Source: JACRLW01 sp050181465 (GTDB lineage Bacteria > Planctomycetota > UBA1135 > UBA2386). Taken from it: a stretch of DNA of 64,000 bases. The position numbers and the translations under genes were made by a program. The stretch spans positions 124,001 through 188,000 of the forward strand of contig JBFXDD010000003.1 of NCBI GenBank assembly GCA_050181465.1. Reading direction: 5' to 3'. Below are positions 60,403-64,000 of the stretch, piece after piece; position 1 is the first letter of the stretch, and every line of letters starts with the position of its first letter. Under the pieces are notes generated by a model that saw nothing but the letters and a program-made list of their open reading frames with translations, did no database searches and was not told where the DNA came from.

Positions 60403-63186
60403 ATGCGCTGTCTGCTCGCGTTCACCGCCGGTTTCCTCGCCTCGAGCGTCCCGTCGACTTCGGCCGCTGCCCAGGAGCCAGAGTTCCTTCCGGGGGTGGC
60501 CCGCGCGAGCGACGTGCCGGCTCCGCGCGAGATCCTTGGCTACCCGCTCGGCACACGCATCACCGACGCCCACGACCTCTCGCGATACTTCGCCGCGCTG
60601 GATGCGGCTTCGGACAAGGTCCACGTCGAGCGCTACGGCACCAGCGTGGAGGGTCGACCCTTGCAGTTGGTCTTCGTCTCCAGTGCAGCGAACCTCGCCA
60701 GACTCGACGAACTCCGCTCGACGATGGCGCGTATCGCCGATCCTCGCAAGGAAAGCGTCGCCGACATCGAAGCGCTCTGCGCCTCGACCCCGGCCTTCGC
60801 CCAGATCGCCTGCTCCGTCCACGGCGACGAGATCTCACCGACCGACGCCGCCATGAGTTTCGCATGGCATCTGGCCTCGGCGAGCGGCGACGCGCTCGTC
60901 GACACCATCCTCCGCGAGACCGTCGTGATCCTCGATCCGCTCCAGAATCCCGACGGCCGCGAGCGATTCATCACCCGCGCTCGCGGCGCGCGCGGACGCT
61001 GGCCCAGCCCCGAGCCGCTCGCCGCCGAGCGCGATCAACCCTGGCCCGCGGGTCGCTTCAACCACGAGTTGTTCGACATGAACCGCGACTGGTTCGCTCT
61101 CACCCAAGTGGAGACACGAGCAAGGGTGAAGGCGTATCTGCGCCATTGGCCGATCGTCTACGTCGACGTCCATGAGATGGGCTCGAACTCGAGCTACTAC
61201 TTCGCGCCGCCGGCCGAACCGCTCAACCCGCACATCACGCCGTCACAACTCGACTGGCTGTCGCGCTACGGCAAGAACAACGCGAGCTGGTTCGATCGCT
61301 TCGCCTTCGACTACTTCACGCGTGAGGTCTTCGACTGCTTCTATCCGGGTTACGGCGACGGCTGGCCCATGTATCAGGGCTCGATCGCGATGACCTTCGA
61401 AGAGGCGTCGATCCGCGGTCTGATCGTCCGTCGCGACGACGAACTCGTGCGCACCTACCGCGACTCCGTGCGCCGCCAGGCGATCGCGTTCCTGGGCACC
61501 TGCGAGACCACGGCGCGCAACAAGACCGATGCGCTGCTGCGATTCGCACGCGACCGACGCTCCGCGACCGCGATCGACGGCGACGATGCGCAACGCGAGT
61601 TCGTATTGCTCCCAGGGCGCGATCCGACGCGCGCGTACGAACTCGCGCGGCTCCTGGCGTTCCAAGGCATCGAAGTCGGCGGGACTACGAGCGACACGAC
61701 GAATCCGCGGGTTCGCGAGCACGGCGCCGCGGGCGCCGGCTCCGAGCGAACGATCCCCACCGGCAGCTACGTCGTTCGACTCGATCAACCGAGCAGTCGT
61801 CTGGCCCGCGTCCTGCTCGCTCGGCATCTCGAGATGAAGTCGGAGTTCCTCGCCAAGCAGATCGAGAAGGAGAAGCGACGCGAGTCGACCGAGATGTACG
61901 ACATCAGCGCATGGTCGCTGCCGTTGATGTTCGGAGTGGAGTGTGTCGAGACGACCACGTTCAGCGCCGGATCGCTCACACCCGTCGACAGCAACACGCT
62001 CGACGAAGCACCGATCGTCCTCGCCGGCGTTGGCACTGCCCCGACGGCGAAGGTCGCCTACGTGATGAGCGCCGATCGCGCCACGAGCCTGCGCGCACTG
62101 GCCGACCTTCTGCAAGCCGGGGTGCGCGTGCACTGCGCCGGCAAGGAGTTTCGGATCGGTGAGCGATCCTTCCCTGCCGGTTCACTGATCGTGAAGGTCG
62201 ACGGCCAACCGACCGACCTGCACACGAGAGTGCACGCGCTGAACCGAGCCTTCGATCTCGACGTGCTCGCGCTCGACAGCTCCTGGGTCGACGACGGCAT
62301 CCACTTCGGCAGCAACCACGTCGCCTGGGTCAAACCGCCGCGCGTCGCGATCGCCTGGGATCGGCCGACCAGCACGACGGCGGCGGGCGCGGCGCGCTGG
62401 ATCGTCGAATGGCGCGCGTCTTGGCCGACCACGAACGTGCGCACCGAGCGTCTCGCCGGCGCCGACTTGTCGGAGTTCGACGTGATCGTCCTGCCCGAAG
62501 GCGGCGGCTACGGCGATGTGCTCGGCAAGCGCGGCGCGGAGCGGCTGCGCGAATGGGTGCGCGCCGGCGGCACGCTCATCACCTTGGGCGGCGGCGCGAC
62601 GCGATGGCTGTGCAGCGAGGGTGTCGATCTCCTGGCCGCGGAGCCGGAGAAGCGCAAGCCGACGCCGAAGCCTGCGGAGAAGTCTGCGGAGAAGACCAAC
62701 AAGAAGCCGGGAGAGTCGGACGACCAGGACGAGACCGAAGCGCCCGAGCCGGCGGAGCAGGCGGCGAAGCCCGCCGATTCCGAACCTGAAGCCTTCGACT
62801 TCGAACGAGCGATTCAGCCGACGGACGAGGATCCGGCCGAGACCCCCGGCGCGATCCTGGCCGTCGCCCTGGACCCGCGCGATTTCGTGGCCTTCGGTGC
62901 CGGAGAATCGATCGACGTCCTCTCCAACGACCGCGCGATCTACACGCCGATCAAGCTCGACGAAGGCGTGAACGTCGGCGTCTTCAAGCCGCGCGCCGAG
63001 TTGCTGCGCAGCGGTTTCGCCTTCGAACACAAGCTCGATCAACTCGCCCAGAAGGCGTACGTGGTGCGCCAACCGCTCGGCCGAGGTCACGTCATCGCCT
63101 TCGCCGAAGACCCCACGCGGCGCGGCTTCTGCCGCGCGACCGAACGCCTCTATCTCAACGCGCTGTTCTTCGGTCCATCGTTCTGA
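60403..63186 (+). CDS. Secreted M14-family zinc carboxypeptidase
   Basis: This 927-residue protein has a signal peptide (LLAFTAGFLASSVPSTSAAAQ). The M14 domain has the zinc ligands in SVHGDEISPTD (HxxE) and VHEMG, with LDPLQNPDGRERF as the usual Arg/Asn substrate block and FEEASIRG with the likely catalytic Glu. A C-terminal part of about 500 residues has a type-1 glutamine-amidotransferase-like segment (FDVIVLPEGGGYGDVLG, WVRAGGTLITLGGG) and a Lys/Glu/Pro-rich linker (near residues 745-800). It degrades peptides outside the cytoplasm. ATG 60403 gives the signal peptide. Confidence 0.88.
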   Translation: MRCLLAFTAGFLASSVPSTSAAAQEPEFLPGVARASDVPAPREILGYPLGTRITDAHDLSRYFAALDAASDKVHVERYGTSVEGRPLQLVFVSSAANLARLDELRSTMARIADPRKESVADIEALCASTPAFAQIACSVHGDEISPTDAAMSFAWHLASASGDALVDTILRETVVILDPLQNPDGRERFITRARGARGRWPSPEPLAAERDQPWPAGRFNHELFDMNRDWFALTQVETRARVKAYLRHWPIVYVDVHEMGSNSSYYFAPPAEPLNPHITPSQLDWLSRYGKNNASWFDRFAFDYFTREVFDCFYPGYGDGWPMYQGSIAMTFEEASIRGLIVRRDDELVRTYRDSVRRQAIAFLGTCETTARNKTDALLRFARDRRSATAIDGDDAQREFVLLPGRDPTRAYELARLLAFQGIEVGGTTSDTTNPRVREHGAAGAGSERTIPTGSYVVRLDQPSSRLARVLLARHLEMKSEFLAKQIEKEKRRESTEMYDISAWSLPLMFGVECVETTTFSAGSLTPVDSNTLDEAPIVLAGVGTAPTAKVAYVMSADRATSLRALADLLQAGVRVHCAGKEFRIGERSFPAGSLIVKVDGQPTDLHTRVHALNRAFDLDVLALDSSWVDDGIHFGSNHVAWVKPPRVAIAWDRPTSTTAAGAARWIVEWRASWPTTNVRTERLAGADLSEFDVIVLPEGGGYGDVLGKRGAERLREWVRAGGTLITLGGGATRWLCSEGVDLLAAEPEKRKPTPKPAEKSAEKTNKKPGESDDQDETEAPEPAEQAAKPADSEPEAFDFERAIQPTDEDPAETPGAILAVALDPRDFVAFGAGESIDVLSNDRAIYTPIKLDEGVNVGVFKPRAELLRSGFAFEHKLDQLAQKAYVVRQPLGRGHVIAFAEDPTRRGFCRATERLYLNALFFGPSF

Positions 63187-63219
63187 GGGTGCTTCGCTGC
63201 GCGCGCGCCAAAGCGCCGC

Positions 63220-64000
63220 TCAGGGATCGAAGCGGACCACCAACTGGCGCTGGTGGTCGACGAAGAAGCCGCTCGCGAGATCCACGCCGTAGCCGAACAG
63301 CGTCGCATTGCCCGCGACCGGCGGCACCGCATCCGGCAAGCGGACGACGAGACCGCGAGAGATCGCCACGCCGCCGCTGCGGAGGAACACCGCCTGACTG
63401 AACAGCTCGAGTCCTGCCCAGTGCGGCTGCCACGGCAACACCAGGCCGAGGGTGAAGAGGCCCGCGTTGTTGAGCGGCCCACCCACCGCGATCATCGCGT
63501 CGGTGTGGATGAAGCCCGTGCAGAGCGCACTCGCCAACGGGAAGTTCGGGTCGCTGATGCCGATCCCGATCCCGACCGGAGTCCCCACCAACGAGCGGTG
63601 CGCCTTCGCCTGCAAACCGAAGATGAGGTTGGGGCTCGCCCCGGTCTGCAAGCCGCCGCTCGGCACCAGATCGTAGTTGGTGCAGGTGCTGCCGCCGAGC
63701 GATCGAACCGCGAACCCGGTCGCCACGGTGCCGGCGTTCACCTGCGGGACCACATAGTCGCTCGCATATCGCACGGTGAAGTAGTTGACCTGCGAGCGGG
63801 TGATCGTCTCCCACACGAGGTCGGTGCTGCCGTCGTAGGCGAAGGGTTGATCGAAGGGCAGGACCACGTCGAAGGGCCCGAGGAACGCGGTCGCATCGCC
63901 GGTGCGCGCCGGCAGGTTCATCATCCGACGCGACATCGCGACGGTCGGCGCCGACGAGTAGTTGGCGGCGAAGTTCGTGCTCGCCGCCGCGAGTGAGCTC
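63220..64000 (-). CDS. Secreted-type protein with planctomycete C-terminal module, 5' end beyond window
   Basis: The frame is open through the right edge, so the true start is outside. About 260 residues are visible. The last 130 or so (from LGGSTCTNYDLVPSGG) show the same low-homology beta module seen in other exported proteins here, with IGIGISDPNFPLASALCTG and LVLPWQPHWAGLELFSQAVFL. Nothing identifies a function. Confidence 0.65.
   Translation of the reverse strand, partial: SSLAAASTNFAANYSSAPTVAMSRRMMNLPARTGDATAFLGPFDVVLPFDQPFAYDGSTDLVWETITRSQVNYFTVRYASDYVVPQVNAGTVATGFAVRSLGGSTCTNYDLVPSGGLQTGASPNLIFGLQAKAHRSLVGTPVGIGIGISDPNFPLASALCTGFIHTDAMIAVGGPLNNAGLFTLGLVLPWQPHWAGLELFSQAVFLRSGGVAISRGLVVRLPDAVPPVAGNATLFGYGVDLASGFFVDHQRQLVVRFDP

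Overview
The window is GC-rich DNA that is almost fully coding. It looks like a chromosome or large contig from a Planctomycetota-type bacterium. The assignment is inferred from several things seen together: two ECF sigma / membrane-partner pairs, secreted proteins sharing a C-terminal beta-rich module of a kind I associate with planctomycetes, TPR, WD40, FHA and PP2C proteins, and Gram-negative envelope genes. No rRNA, tRNA, CRISPR array or intact transposase was seen.

Layout. 1-1860: an ECF sigma factor, its membrane-anchored partner and a lipoprotein that runs off the window. 1988-6010: a cobalamin riboswitch in front of two secreted beta-propeller-like proteins, with a divergent secreted protein alongside. 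6457-10381: a TPR-sulfotransferase, a second sigma / zinc-finger anti-sigma pair, a DUF2892 protein and a QueG-like Fe-S protein. 10811-16301: two poorly characterised proteins, a cysteine desulfurase and MutS. 16325-21136: envelope cluster (LptF/LptG-type permeases with a 38-residue membrane protein, a double LPS-kinase-like protein, an LpxL-type acyltransferase). 21112-24411: FHA protein, MFS transporter, Dps. 24855-34702: subtilase and a zincin-like protein, secreted proteins, WD40 lipoprotein, TetR regulator with an operator, DinB-like protein, EF-hand protein, and an ArsC-family gene with an in-frame UGA that is probably selenocysteine. 34730-41825: flavin-dependent halogenase, HIT protein, phosphodiesterase-like protein and two GMC oxidoreductases. 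41842-50487: a denitrification cluster read leftwards as norC-norB-norQ-norD-nirS followed by a secreted protein. 50661-64000: SGNH hydrolase, prolyl aminopeptidase, SRPBCC/NTF2 fusion, serine hydrolase, a frameshifted secreted protein, a DUF2911-like protein, PP2C phosphatase, a large M14 carboxypeptidase, and a partial secreted protein.

The clearest working unit is nitrite to NO to N2O: cytochrome cd1 nitrite reductase (NirS) and cytochrome c NO reductase (NorCB) with its maturation factors NorQ/NorD. NirS carries two extra cytochrome c modules and NorC one, so both have unusual built-in electron wires. A second unit is the B12-riboswitch locus, which resembles in principle the surface B12-capture propellers of Bacteroidetes. 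A third is envelope and lipid A assembly.

A dispersed, roughly 180-bp, palindrome-ended non-coding repeat occurs in the spacers: five long copies (two in exact tandem), one diverged half copy, one miniature derivative and one solo end. It is the main mobile or repeat signature of the window.
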